Shown in pieces: positions 56,597 through 64,000 of a DNA stretch of 64,000 nt. The DNA is from Mycolicibacterium rufum (GTDB lineage: Bacteria; Actinomycetota; Actinomycetes; Mycobacteriales; Mycobacteriaceae). Positions within the stretch are counted from its first letter, which is position 1. Each line of letters opens with the position of its first letter. Where the stretch lies: NCBI RefSeq assembly GCF_022374875.2, contig NZ_CP092427.2:558001-622000 (forward strand), in the 5' to 3' direction. The notes under the pieces are model-generated. The model worked only from the letters and a program-made list of their open reading frames with translations. It was not told where the DNA came from and ran no database searches. The position numbers and the translations under genes were made by a program.

Positions 56597-57634
56597 TCAG
56601 CGGATGGAGTGCACCGGTCGGTGCGCCACCGCGTCGGGTCGGTCGGCCAGGGCGTTCGCCTCGTCGAGAAGCTCGGCCAGCTGACGCGGATAGACCGCTT
56701 CACCACCGGCGACCAGGTCGCGGATCATTGTCGCATCGCACCACCGGTGACCGTGGATGTAGGTCCGCTCGAGGACCGAGCGGCCGGTGTCGGCGGGTTC
56801 GAAGCGGGTGGTGCGGTGGACGAAGTACATCTCCTCGCTGCGGATCACCGCACCGTTGAACTCGATGGTGGCGTCGCGCCGCCACAGCGGGCCGACCATG
56901 TCGGTGGCGTGCACCGCCAGGCCGGTCTCCTCCTCCAGTTCGCGCGCCGCGGCCTGCGCCAGCGACTCCCCCACCTGCGCCGCGCCGCCGATCGTGAACC
57001 ACCACCGCGGCGCCGGCGTGTGCGTGCTCTCGGGGTCCGAACCGCACAGCAGCAGCACCGCGCCCTCGCCGTCGAGCAGCACCACCCGCGCCGAGGTGCG
57101 CCGCGTCGCCGGCGCCGCCTCCCGCGTCGACACCTCGCCGCCCTCGGCGATCTCGAAATACGTCGGCATCGCCGCCGTCCCGCCCAGCCGCAGCGCCCGG
57201 ACGGCGGGGCGTTCCCTCAGCGCCAGCGTGTCGCGGACCGCGTCGTTGTGGAACCGGCGGGCCAGCAGCACCCGCGCCTCGGCGTCGGCCAGCTCCGCGA
57301 CCAGCGCCCGCGGCAGCGACGCCGGATCGACCCGCGCCAGCGCCGCGGACAGCTCGTTCTCGGCGACTTCGCGCGCTCCCCGGGGGGCCCGCTCGGCCGC
57401 GTCGGCCAACGCCGCCAAGCGCTTACCGTCCGGCCCCACTCCGTAGGCGTCCACCGCGACCGCCCGCGCCACCACCGCACGCCGGGCCAACGCGCCGTCG
57501 AGCGCCTGCCAGGACAGGTCGTAGCGCACGTGGAGCCGATCCAGCCGGTTGGCCGTCTGGTACGCCCACAGCGCGACCAGCAGGACCGCGGCCACCAGCA
57601 GCGCGATCAGCACTGCGGTCACCCAGGTGATCAC
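56597..57634 (-). CDS. Membrane-anchored Nudix hydrolase, Rv2609c-like
   Basis: A 345-residue protein. An N-terminal membrane helix (VTAVLIALLVAAVLLVALWA) and an Ala-rich LemA-like helical part precede a C-terminal Nudix domain. The Nudix box is GGAAQVGESLAQAAARELEE followed by ETGL, matching GX5EX7REUXEEXGU. The substrate is an unknown nucleoside diphosphate derivative. The ATG overlaps the pimA stop by 4 bp (57634-57631), making it the last gene of the thrS-pimA operon, as in M. tuberculosis. Confidence 0.9.
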   Translation of the reverse strand: MITWVTAVLIALLVAAVLLVALWAYQTANRLDRLHVRYDLSWQALDGALARRAVVARAVAVDAYGVGPDGKRLAALADAAERAPRGAREVAENELSAALARVDPASLPRALVAELADAEARVLLARRFHNDAVRDTLALRERPAVRALRLGGTAAMPTYFEIAEGGEVSTREAAPATRRTSARVVLLDGEGAVLLLCGSDPESTHTPAPRWWFTIGGAAQVGESLAQAAARELEEETGLAVHATDMVGPLWRRDATIEFNGAVIRSEEMYFVHRTTRFEPADTGRSVLERTYIHGHRWCDATMIRDLVAGGEAVYPRQLAELLDEANALADRPDAVAHRPVHSIR

Positions 57635-58761
57635 GTCGCGACCTTCACCCTGACGCCCGATCCGGCCACGGTCTCGTAGACCCGCATGATCTGCCGGGCC
57701 ACCACCGACCAGTCATAGCGCTGCACCAGGTCGGTGGCGCACTCGATGTAGCGCGCCCGGCGGTCGTCGTCGGCCAGCATGTCGATCAGCCCCGCGGCCA
57801 GCGCGTCGGGATCGTCGACGGCCACCAGCCGGCCGCCGCGGCCGTCGTCGAGCACTCTGCGGAATGCATCCAAGTCGCTGGCGACCACCGCGGTGCCCGC
57901 CGCCATCGCCTCGACCAGCACGATGCCGAAACTCTCGCCGCCGGTGTGGGGGGCGCAGTACACGTCGGCGCTGCGCATCGCCGAGGCCTTCATCGCGTCG
58001 TCGACCTGACCGAGAAACCGCAGATGCGTGGCCAGCGGTCCCGCCGTCTCCCGCAGTTCGTCCTCGTCGCCACGCCCCACCACCAGGATCTCCACGTCAC
58101 CGAACCGCTCGACCACCGCGGGCAGCGCGCCGATCAGCACCGCCATGCCCTTGCGGGGCTCGTCGAAACGCCCGAGGAACAGGATCGACCGGCCCGGGCG
58201 CGGGTATCCGTCGAGCAGCGGCGCCTCGGCGAACGACGCGACGTCCACGCCGTTGGGGATCTCCACGGCGTCGCTGCCCAGCGCTTCCATCTGCCAGCGC
58301 CGCGCCAGGTCGGACACCGCGATGCGGCCGACGATCTTCTCGTGCATCGGGCGCAGGATCGGCTCGAACACCGACAGCGTGAGCGACTTCGTGGTCGAGG
58401 TGTGGAAGGTGGCCACGATCGGCCCCTCGGCGATGTTCAGCGCCAGCATCGACAGGCTCGGAGCGTTCGGTTCGTGCAGGTGCAAAACGTCGAAATCGCC
58501 TTGCTGCAACCACTTCTTGACCTTGCGGTGCGTCGCCGGACCGAATCTCAACCGGGCCACGGAGCCGTTGTAGGGAATCGGGACGGCCCGCCCGCCCGAC
58601 ACCACGTAGTCGGGCAGCGACGCCTCAGCGTCGGGCGAGGACGGTGCCAGCACGCTGACTTCGTGCCCCTCGGCGTGCATCACCTCGGCCAGCTGCAGCA
58701 CGTGCGACTGCACCCCGCCGGGCACGTCGAAGGAGTACGGGCACACCATGCCGATACGCAT
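57631..58761 (-). CDS. pimA: Phosphatidyl-myo-inositol mannosyltransferase PimA
   Basis: A 376-residue GT-B glycosyltransferase (GT4) that adds the first mannose to phosphatidylinositol from GDP-mannose at the inner membrane face. MVCPYSFDVPGGVQSHVLQL opens the protein. ILFLGRFDEPRKGMAVLIGA and GGESFGIVLVEAMAAGTAVV with the catalytic Glu region are visible. It follows patA with a 10-bp gap. It belongs to the pgsA1-patA-pimA unit, which makes PIM1 and acylates it. Confidence 0.96.
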   Translation of the reverse strand: MRIGMVCPYSFDVPGGVQSHVLQLAEVMHAEGHEVSVLAPSSPDAEASLPDYVVSGGRAVPIPYNGSVARLRFGPATHRKVKKWLQQGDFDVLHLHEPNAPSLSMLALNIAEGPIVATFHTSTTKSLTLSVFEPILRPMHEKIVGRIAVSDLARRWQMEALGSDAVEIPNGVDVASFAEAPLLDGYPRPGRSILFLGRFDEPRKGMAVLIGALPAVVERFGDVEILVVGRGDEDELRETAGPLATHLRFLGQVDDAMKASAMRSADVYCAPHTGGESFGIVLVEAMAAGTAVVASDLDAFRRVLDDGRGGRLVAVDDPDALAAGLIDMLADDDRRARYIECATDLVQRYDWSVVARQIMRVYETVAGSGVRVKVAT

Positions 58762-58771
58762 CAGTAGGTCC

Positions 58772-59701
58772 TCACCCGGACCCGGGGTCGATCGGTTCGA
58801 GCCCGTCGGCGAGCCGTGCCTGGCGTTCCACGGACAGATCGGCCACCCACTGCGGCTGCATCATGTGCCAGTCCTCGGGGTACGTGGCGATGTTGTCGGC
58901 GAAGCGGTCGGCCAGTGCCTGGGTGATGGCGGTGACGTCACCCGAGGACGTGTCGATCTGGGAGTACACCTTGGTGCCCCAGCCGTCGCCGTCGAACCAG
59001 CAGTGCGCCGGGAACAGCGCCGCCCCGGTCTGCACCGCGAGCTTGGCCGGGCCCGCCGGCAGCCGCGTCGGCTCCCCGAAGAAGTCGACCTGCACGCCGC
59101 GGCGGCTCAGGTCGCGGTCGGCCATCAGGCACACAATGCCGTTGTCGGCCAACCAATCGCAGAGCACGTCGAACGGCGGGCGTTCACCGCCCGAGGACGG
59201 CACCACGGTGAACCCCAGGCTCTCGCGGTAGGCCAGGAACCGGTTGTACAGCGACTCGGGTTTGAGGCGCTCGGCCACGGTGGCGAACGTGCCGAAGTTC
59301 TGCGCCAGCCAGACCCCGGCCATGTCCCAGTTGCCGCTGTGTGGCAGCGCCAGGATGGCGCCGCGGCCCTTCTCCAGCGCGGTGAACGCCATTCCGATGT
59401 CGATCACGTCCAGTCGGCGGCCCAGCTCGTCGTGGTCCATCGACGGCAACCGGAACGCCTCGCGCCAGTACCGGGCGTAGGAGGCCAGCGAGGCCCGCAT
59501 CAACTCGTCGGGCACCTCGGCGGGCGTCGTGCCGATCACCCGGGCCAGGTTCTTGCGCAGTTGATCGGGTCCGCCGTCCCGGGCGGCGTACCAGGCTCCG
59601 GCGGCGAAAGCGTTGCGCGCGACGATCTCCGGGGCGGCGCGGACCAGACGCCAGCCGGTCGCGTAGCCCCAGTCGCTGAGATGGTCGCCGAACGGAATCA
59701 T
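58772..59701 (-). CDS. patA: Phosphatidylinositol mannoside acyltransferase PatA
   Basis: A 309-residue membrane-associated acyltransferase of the LPLAT family; it acylates the 6-position of the mannose on PIM1/PIM2. The HX4D catalytic motif is in LALPHSGNWDMAGVWLAQN, and MADRDLSRRGVQVDFFGEP is characteristic. The ATG at 59701 overlaps the pgsA1 stop by ATGA. Counterpart of Rv2611c. Confidence 0.95.
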   Translation of the reverse strand: MIPFGDHLSDWGYATGWRLVRAAPEIVARNAFAAGAWYAARDGGPDQLRKNLARVIGTTPAEVPDELMRASLASYARYWREAFRLPSMDHDELGRRLDVIDIGMAFTALEKGRGAILALPHSGNWDMAGVWLAQNFGTFATVAERLKPESLYNRFLAYRESLGFTVVPSSGGERPPFDVLCDWLADNGIVCLMADRDLSRRGVQVDFFGEPTRLPAGPAKLAVQTGAALFPAHCWFDGDGWGTKVYSQIDTSSGDVTAITQALADRFADNIATYPEDWHMMQPQWVADLSVERQARLADGLEPIDPGSG

Positions 59702-60369
59702 TGCTCGGTGGTCTCGGGTTTTTCGACGGGCGCGGCCGGCGGGATGGGATCCATCGCACCGTTGGACACGCGCACGCTGTGCAGTCGCTGCCCGACGGTC
59801 AGCACGCTCATCACCGCGAGCAGCCACATCGCGACCGGCAGCAGCCACGGCATCGGCAAGAACCCCAGGTCCGACAAGCCGGCGCCGACCAGCACGATCA
59901 CCAGCCGCTCGGGCCGCTCGATCAGCCCGCCGTCCCCGGACAGCCCACTGGCCTCGGCTCTGGCCTTGATGTAGGAGATGACCTGGGAGGAGACCAGACA
60001 GATCATCGTCGCGACGACCAACCCGGTGCTGTGCAGCCCGAACGCCGCCCACCACAGCAGACCGCAGAAGATGGCGCCGTCGCTGATGCGGTCGCAGGTC
60101 GCGTCGAGCACTGCGCCGAACCGGGTGCCCCCGCCGCGTTCACGGGCCATCGCGCCGTCGAGCATGTCGGCGAGCACGAAAACGAACACGGTGAACGCGC
60201 CCCACCACAGCTGCCCCATCGGGAACAGCGTCAGTGCGCCGAGCACCGCACCGGCGGTGCCCAGGATCGTCACGCTGTCGGGCGTCAGCCCCAGCCGCAG
60301 AGCACCTTTGGCCGCCGGCCGGGACAGCTTCGCGTACGCCGCCCGGGTCATCAGGTAGAAGTCGCTCAC
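59698..60369 (-). CDS. pgsA1: Phosphatidylinositol (phosphate) synthase PgsA1
   Basis: A 223-residue CDP-alcohol phosphatidyltransferase, multi-pass membrane. The metal-binding signature is split over DMLDGAMARERGGGTRFG and VLDATCDRISDG. It makes phosphatidylinositol phosphate from CDP-diacylglycerol and inositol phosphate, the PIM precursor. A GTG at 60369 overlaps the HIT-gene stop by GTGA. The C-terminal tail is Pro/Glu-rich. Matches Rv2612c. Confidence 0.95.
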   Translation of the reverse strand: MSDFYLMTRAAYAKLSRPAAKGALRLGLTPDSVTILGTAGAVLGALTLFPMGQLWWGAFTVFVFVLADMLDGAMARERGGGTRFGAVLDATCDRISDGAIFCGLLWWAAFGLHSTGLVVATMICLVSSQVISYIKARAEASGLSGDGGLIERPERLVIVLVGAGLSDLGFLPMPWLLPVAMWLLAVMSVLTVGQRLHSVRVSNGAMDPIPPAAPVEKPETTEQ

Positions 60370-60914
60370 GACTGCCTGTCCCATTCGCGGGCCAGCAGCG
60401 CGCGGGTGTCGCGCAGCAGTTGCGGGATGACCTTCGAGTCCCCGATGACGGTGATGAAATTGGCGTCGCCGCCCCACCTGGGCACGACGTGCATGTGCAG
60501 GTGCTCCGACAGCGACCCGCCCGCCGAGGTGCCCAGGTTGAGTCCGACGTTGAAGCCGTGCGGGCGCGACACCGCCTTCATCACCCGAATCGCTTTCTGG
60601 GTGAACATCATCAGCTCGGCGCTCTCGGCGTCGGTGAGGTTCTCCAGTTCGGCCACCCGGCGGTAGGGCACCACCATCAGATGCCCCGGGTTGTACGGGT
60701 ACAGGTTGAGCACCGCGTACACCAGTTCGCCGCGCGCAACCACCAGGCCGTCCTCGTCGGACATCGTGGGGATGTCGGTGAACGGTTCGGACGACGCGGC
60801 CGAACCCGGCTTGACGGCATCGACGATGTAGGTCATGCGGTGTGGGGTCCACAACCGCTGCAGGTGGTCCGGCTCGCCGACCCCACGGTCTACGATCGTG
60901 TCGTCGGGCTCCAC
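60366..60914 (-). CDS. HIT-domain protein, AP4A phosphorylase-like
   Basis: About 182 residues. The HIT triad is SEHLHMHVVPRW (His-x-His-x-His), preceded by FNVGLNLGTSAGGSLS. The M. tuberculosis counterpart Rv2613c is a diadenosine tetraphosphate phosphorylase, and its N-terminus (DRGVG..LQRLWTP) is shared here, so the long form is right. I chose GTG at 60914, with AGGGG upstream and 2 bp after the thrS stop; an ATG at 60938 inside thrS is the alternative. It is translationally coupled to pgsA1. Confidence 0.92.
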   Translation of the reverse strand: MEPDDTIVDRGVGEPDHLQRLWTPHRMTYIVDAVKPGSAASSEPFTDIPTMSDEDGLVVARGELVYAVLNLYPYNPGHLMVVPYRRVAELENLTDAESAELMMFTQKAIRVMKAVSRPHGFNVGLNLGTSAGGSLSEHLHMHVVPRWGGDANFITVIGDSKVIPQLLRDTRALLAREWDRQS

Positions 60915-60915
60915 G

Positions 60916-62985
60916 TCACCCCTGCCCTGCTTGCGCATCGACTGTCACGAGATCCGCTGTGGGCGCGGCATTCTCGCGTCGACGCACCCAGTCCACGATG
61001 GTCTGCACCGCCGTCTCGCGCGGCACGCCGTTGATCTGCGACCGGTCCCCGAACCGGAAGGACACGGCCCCTGCCTCGACGTCGCGATCTCCCGCGAGCA
61101 GCATGAACGGCACCTTCTGGTTGGTCTGGTTGACAATCTTCTTCGCCATCCGGTCGTCGCTGGCGTCCACCTCGGCGCGGATACCGTGCTTCTTCAGCTC
61201 GGCGACCACGTCCTGTAGATACTCGACGTGCGCGTCGGCGACCGGGATCCCGGCCACCTGCACCGGCGCCAGCCACGCCGGGAACGCGCCCGCGTAGTGC
61301 TCGGTGAGGATGCCGAAGAAGCGTTCGATGGAGCCGAACAGCGCGCGGTGGATCATCACCGGCCGCTGCCGGGTGCCGTCGGCCGCGGTGTACTCGAGGT
61401 CGAAGCGCTCGGGGAAGTTGAAGTCGAGCTGGATCGTCGACATCTGCCAGCTGCGGCCCAGCGCGTCGCGGGCCTGCACCGAGATCTTCGGGCCGTAGAA
61501 CGCCGCGCCGCCCGGATCCGGCACCAGTTCCAGGCCCGAGGCCGCGGCCACCTCGGCCAGCGTGCTGGTGGCCTCTTCCCAGATCTCGTCGGAGCCGACG
61601 AACTTCTTCGGATCCTTGGTCGACAGCTCCAGGTAGAAGTCCTCGAGGCCGTAGTCGCCGAGCAGTTCCAGGATGAACTGCAGCAGCGAGGTCAGCTCGT
61701 CGCGCATCTGGTCGCGCGTGCAGAAGATGTGGGCGTCGTCCATCGTCAGGCCGCGCACCCGGGTCAGGCCGTGCACCACGCCCGACTTCTCGTAGCGGTA
61801 CACCGCACCGAACTCGAAGGCGCGCAACGGAAGTTCACGGTAGGAACGGCCGCGGGCCCGGTAGATCAGGCAGTGCATCGGGCAGTTCATCGGCTTGAGG
61901 TAGTAGTCCTGGCCGGGCTTGCGCACCGTGCCGTCCTCGTTGAACTCCGCGTCGATGTGCATCGGCGGGAACATGCCGTCGGCATACCAGTCGAGATGGC
62001 CCGAGGTGTGGAACAGCTGCGCCTTGGTGATGTGAGGGGTGTTGACGAACTCATAGCCCGCCTCGATGTGCTTACGCCGCGAGTAGTCCTCGAGTTCCCG
62101 ACGCACGATGCCGCCCTTGGGGTGGAACACCGGCAGACCCGAACCGATCTCGTCGGGGAAGCTGAACAGGTCGAGTTCGACACCGAGCTTGCGGTGGTCG
62201 CGACGCTGCGCCTCCTCGAGCAGTTCGAGGTGACGGTCGAGCGCCTCCTGCGACTCCCAGGCGGTGCCGTAGATGCGCTGCAGGCTCGCGTTCTCCTGAT
62301 CGCCGCGCCAGTACGCCGCCGAGCTTCGGGTCAGCTTGAACGCCGGGATGTAGCGGGTGGTGGGAATGTGCGGGCCGCGGCACAGATCGCCCCACTCGCG
62401 CTCGCGCGTGCGGGGATTGAGGTTGTCGTAGGCGGTCAGTTCGTCGCCGCCCACTTCCATGACTTCCGGGTCGTCCGCGCCGGATTTGTCGTCGATCAGT
62501 TCGAGCTTGTAGGGCTCGCCGGCCAGCTCCTCGCGGGCCTCCTCCTTGGAGGCGTACACCCGCCGGGAGAACAGCTGGCCCTCTTTGACGATCTGGCGCA
62601 TGCGCTTCTCGAGCGCTTCGAGGTCCTCGGGAGTGAACGGCTCGGCGACGTCGAAGTCGTAATAGAAGCCGTCGGTGATCGGTGGGCCGATGCCAAGCTT
62701 CGCCTCCGGGAACAGCCCCTGCACCGCCTGGGCCAGGACGTGCGCGGCGGAGTGGCGGATGACGCTGCGGCCGTCCTCGGTGTCGGCCGCGACCGGCTCC
62801 ACCTCGACGTCGCCGTCGGGCACCCAGGACAGGTCGCGCAGCCGCCCATCGGCGTCGCGCACCACCACGACGGCGTCGGACGCACCGCGGGAGGGCAACC
62901 CGGCGTCGCGGACCGCCTGCCCGGCGGTCGTCCCTGCAGCGACCCGGATCGGGGCTGCCGGGGCGGGGCGGGCGGGCGCGCTCAT
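60916..62985 (-). CDS. thrS: Threonyl-tRNA synthetase
   Basis: A 689-residue class II synthetase. A TGS-like N-terminus precedes the editing domain with [19 protein letters not shown] (HxxxH). The catalytic core has the zinc-site Cys in [20 protein letters not shown] and [20 protein letters not shown]. The anticodon domain contains [20 protein letters not shown]. The first gene of the long thrS-HIT-pgsA1-patA-pimA-Nudix operon, as in M. tuberculosis Rv2614c onward. Confidence 0.97.
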   Translation of the reverse strand: MSAPARPAPAAPIRVAAGTTAGQAVRDAGLPSRGASDAVVVVRDADGRLRDLSWVPDGDVEVEPVAADTEDGRSVIRHSAAHVLAQAVQGLFPEAKLGIGPPITDGFYYDFDVAEPFTPEDLEALEKRMRQIVKEGQLFSRRVYASKEEAREELAGEPYKLELIDDKSGADDPEVMEVGGDELTAYDNLNPRTREREWGDLCRGPHIPTTRYIPAFKLTRSSAAYWRGDQENASLQRIYGTAWESQEALDRHLELLEEAQRRDHRKLGVELDLFSFPDEIGSGLPVFHPKGGIVRRELEDYSRRKHIEAGYEFVNTPHITKAQLFHTSGHLDWYADGMFPPMHIDAEFNEDGTVRKPGQDYYLKPMNCPMHCLIYRARGRSYRELPLRAFEFGAVYRYEKSGVVHGLTRVRGLTMDDAHIFCTRDQMRDELTSLLQFILELLGDYGLEDFYLELSTKDPKKFVGSDEIWEEATSTLAEVAAASGLELVPDPGGAAFYGPKISVQARDALGRSWQMSTIQLDFNFPERFDLEYTAADGTRQRPVMIHRALFGSIERFFGILTEHYAGAFPAWLAPVQVAGIPVADAHVEYLQDVVAELKKHGIRAEVDASDDRMAKKIVNQTNQKVPFMLLAGDRDVEAGAVSFRFGDRSQINGVPRETAVQTIVDWVRRRENAAPTADLVTVDAQAGQG

Positions 62986-63061
62986 GACGGGTTCTCCAAA
63001 CGTTCGGGGTGTTTCCGGGCGGGTCGGGTTCCGACCGCGACCATGCTATCGGGGCGCGGCC

Positions 63062-63490
63062 TCACGACCCGATACCAATAGGGCTTTGCAGCCAGGGCGC
63101 CTCGATGCCGACCAGCCCGGCGGCGAAGTTCAGCGCACCGAACAGCCACAGCGTGGCGATGACGATCGCGAAGGTGAACACCGCGCCGAGGATCTGCACC
63201 CACAGGCCCTGGCGCTTGAACCAGTCCATCGCCCGGTCGTAGCGCTCCCGGACCCAGCCCAGCAGGCGGCGGGCCCAGTCGAACTCCGTGGCCAGGATGC
63301 CCAGCCCGACGAACACGATGGCCCAGCCGGGTCCGGGATACGGGATGGCGAGGATCCCCACCGCGAAGACGAGGGTGCCCACGACACCGACGCCGATGCG
63401 GTAGGCGAGGTCGGCGGCCGGCCGTTCCCGCAGCCGGTCTCGCCAACGGGCCCACCGTCGGGTGACCGCGTTGCGTCTGCCGTGGCTCAC
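63062..63490 (-). CDS. PGPGW-type membrane protein (TIGR02611-like)
   Basis: A 142-residue membrane protein with a YPGPGW motif (AIPYPGPGWAIVFVGLGILA) and about three helices; it begins MSHGRRN with a GTG start. Members are common in actinobacteria and have no proven role. The GTG overlaps the thioesterase stop (GTGA), so the two are coupled. It lies 76 bp upstream of thrS. Confidence 0.85.
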   Translation of the reverse strand: MSHGRRNAVTRRWARWRDRLRERPAADLAYRIGVGVVGTLVFAVGILAIPYPGPGWAIVFVGLGILATEFDWARRLLGWVRERYDRAMDWFKRQGLWVQILGAVFTFAIVIATLWLFGALNFAAGLVGIEAPWLQSPIGIGS

Positions 63491-63963
63491 GGCTGTCCCG
63501 GCTTGAGCTTGACGAACAGTGAGTGCGCCTCGGCGAGGACGTGCTCCCCGTCGAACAGTCGGCCCGACACGAAGATCTTGCGGTCCACGATGTCGTCGAT
63601 GCGCGCCTCGACCTGCAGCGTCTGCTCGACCGGCACGATCCTGCGGTAGTCGACGTGCAGGAACGCGGTGCGCTGGGCCCGGCTGCGGCTGAGTTTGAAC
63701 GCCGTGAACCCGAGCACCGAGTCGAACAGGTGGGCGATCGTGCCGCCGTGCGCGGCGCCGTTGCGGCCCAGGTGGTAGCGGCGGAACCGGGCGGTGCCGC
63801 GAATTCGCTCGTCCTCGGTGACGTGCAGATCGACCGGCACCTGCAGGATGTTGCCCCGGCTGGGCAGGTCCATCCGGCGCCCGGACGGCGACGACCACTC
63901 GTCGGCGTCGTAGGGCGCCAGCATTTCGGATACCTTCTCGATCAGCTCGGCGGCCTCGGTCAC
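63487..63963 (-). CDS. PaaI/hot-dog thioesterase-family protein, 5' end may lie beyond window
   Basis: A 158-residue single hot-dog domain. The signature GAAHGGTIAHLFDSVLGF is the HGG(T/M)xxxLxD-type catalytic motif of PaaI-like thioesterases, with VDYRRIVPVEQTLQVEAR after it. It probably hydrolyses an acyl-CoA. A GTG at 63963 is a usable start, but the frame stays open to the window edge, so a longer protein is possible. Its neighbours past 64000 are unknown. Confidence 0.85.
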   Translation of the reverse strand: MTEAAELIEKVSEMLAPYDADEWSSPSGRRMDLPSRGNILQVPVDLHVTEDERIRGTARFRRYHLGRNGAAHGGTIAHLFDSVLGFTAFKLSRSRAQRTAFLHVDYRRIVPVEQTLQVEARIDDIVDRKIFVSGRLFDGEHVLAEAHSLFVKLKPGQP

Positions 63964-64000
63964 GACGTGGTCGGGTGCGTCAGCGGCGCGCGCGTGGTCC

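Overview
The window is high-G+C actinobacterial DNA and almost certainly comes from a Mycobacterium of the Mycolicibacterium (rapid-grower) kind. Gene order follows the M. tuberculosis chromosome from about Rv2572c (aspS) to Rv2614c (thrS). The shared blocks are aspS; ypfJ-like peptidase; Rv2578c-like radical SAM; hisS, MBL hydrolase and cyclophilin; rel, apt, lipoprotein, secF, secD and yajC; gabT and car (fadD9); ruvCAB; yebC; pdxS, tesB and pdxT; and Nudix, pimA, patA, pgsA1, HIT and thrS. No tRNA, rRNA, insertion sequence, prophage or CRISPR array was recognised. No gap between genes exceeds 300 bp.

Layout. 0-8 kb: a partial Ala/Pro-rich protein, aspS, a cupin, an SDR coupled to an ECF sigma factor, a 929-aa LuxR/AAA regulator and an NAD(P)-binding protein. 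8-16 kb: SRPBCC protein, a zinc-ribbon/cyclase/AAA regulator with a 3' frameshift, a carboxylesterase, two metallopeptidases and a TesB-like protein. 16.7-21.1 kb: a TetR gene and a translationally coupled amidohydrolase and two acyl-CoA dehydrogenases, with two near-identical palindromic operators lying on the -10 boxes. 21-29.4 kb: an SOS box between a radical SAM gene and helD, then secreted and membrane proteins, hisS, MBL, cyclophilin, and a small divergent regulator pair. 29.4-37.6 kb: stringent-response and protein-export genes in the order yajC-secD-secF-lipoprotein-apt-rel. 37.9-43.3 kb: gabT and carboxylic acid reductase flanking an opposite-strand cytochrome P450 fragment. 43.3-47.6 kb: membrane proteins, a secreted hydrolase and ruvCAB with an SOS box. 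47.6-54.2 kb: accessory segment with two TetR genes, an alpha/beta hydrolase lacking its His, a small secreted protein behind a 24-bp palindrome, yebC, an acyl-CoA dehydrogenase and an NCS1 permease with a Cys-rich tail. 54.2-64 kb: vitamin B6 genes, the phosphatidylinositol mannoside operon with thrS, and two small genes at the edge.

The core blocks are ordinary housekeeping: translation, DNA repair, export and PIM lipid synthesis. The most informative non-housekeeping signals are regulatory. They are the TetR operator pair at 16.7/17.4 kb, the SOS box that would put helD under LexA control, and the large palindrome at 49.9 kb. Several genes appear to be leaderless, with a TANNNT box about 7 nt before the start codon. 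No wholly new system is proven. The best candidates are the TetR/amidohydrolase/dehydrogenase catabolic unit and the TetR/hydrolase/secreted-protein segment at 47.6-50.2 kb. Functional calls rest on motif recognition by eye, without database searches.
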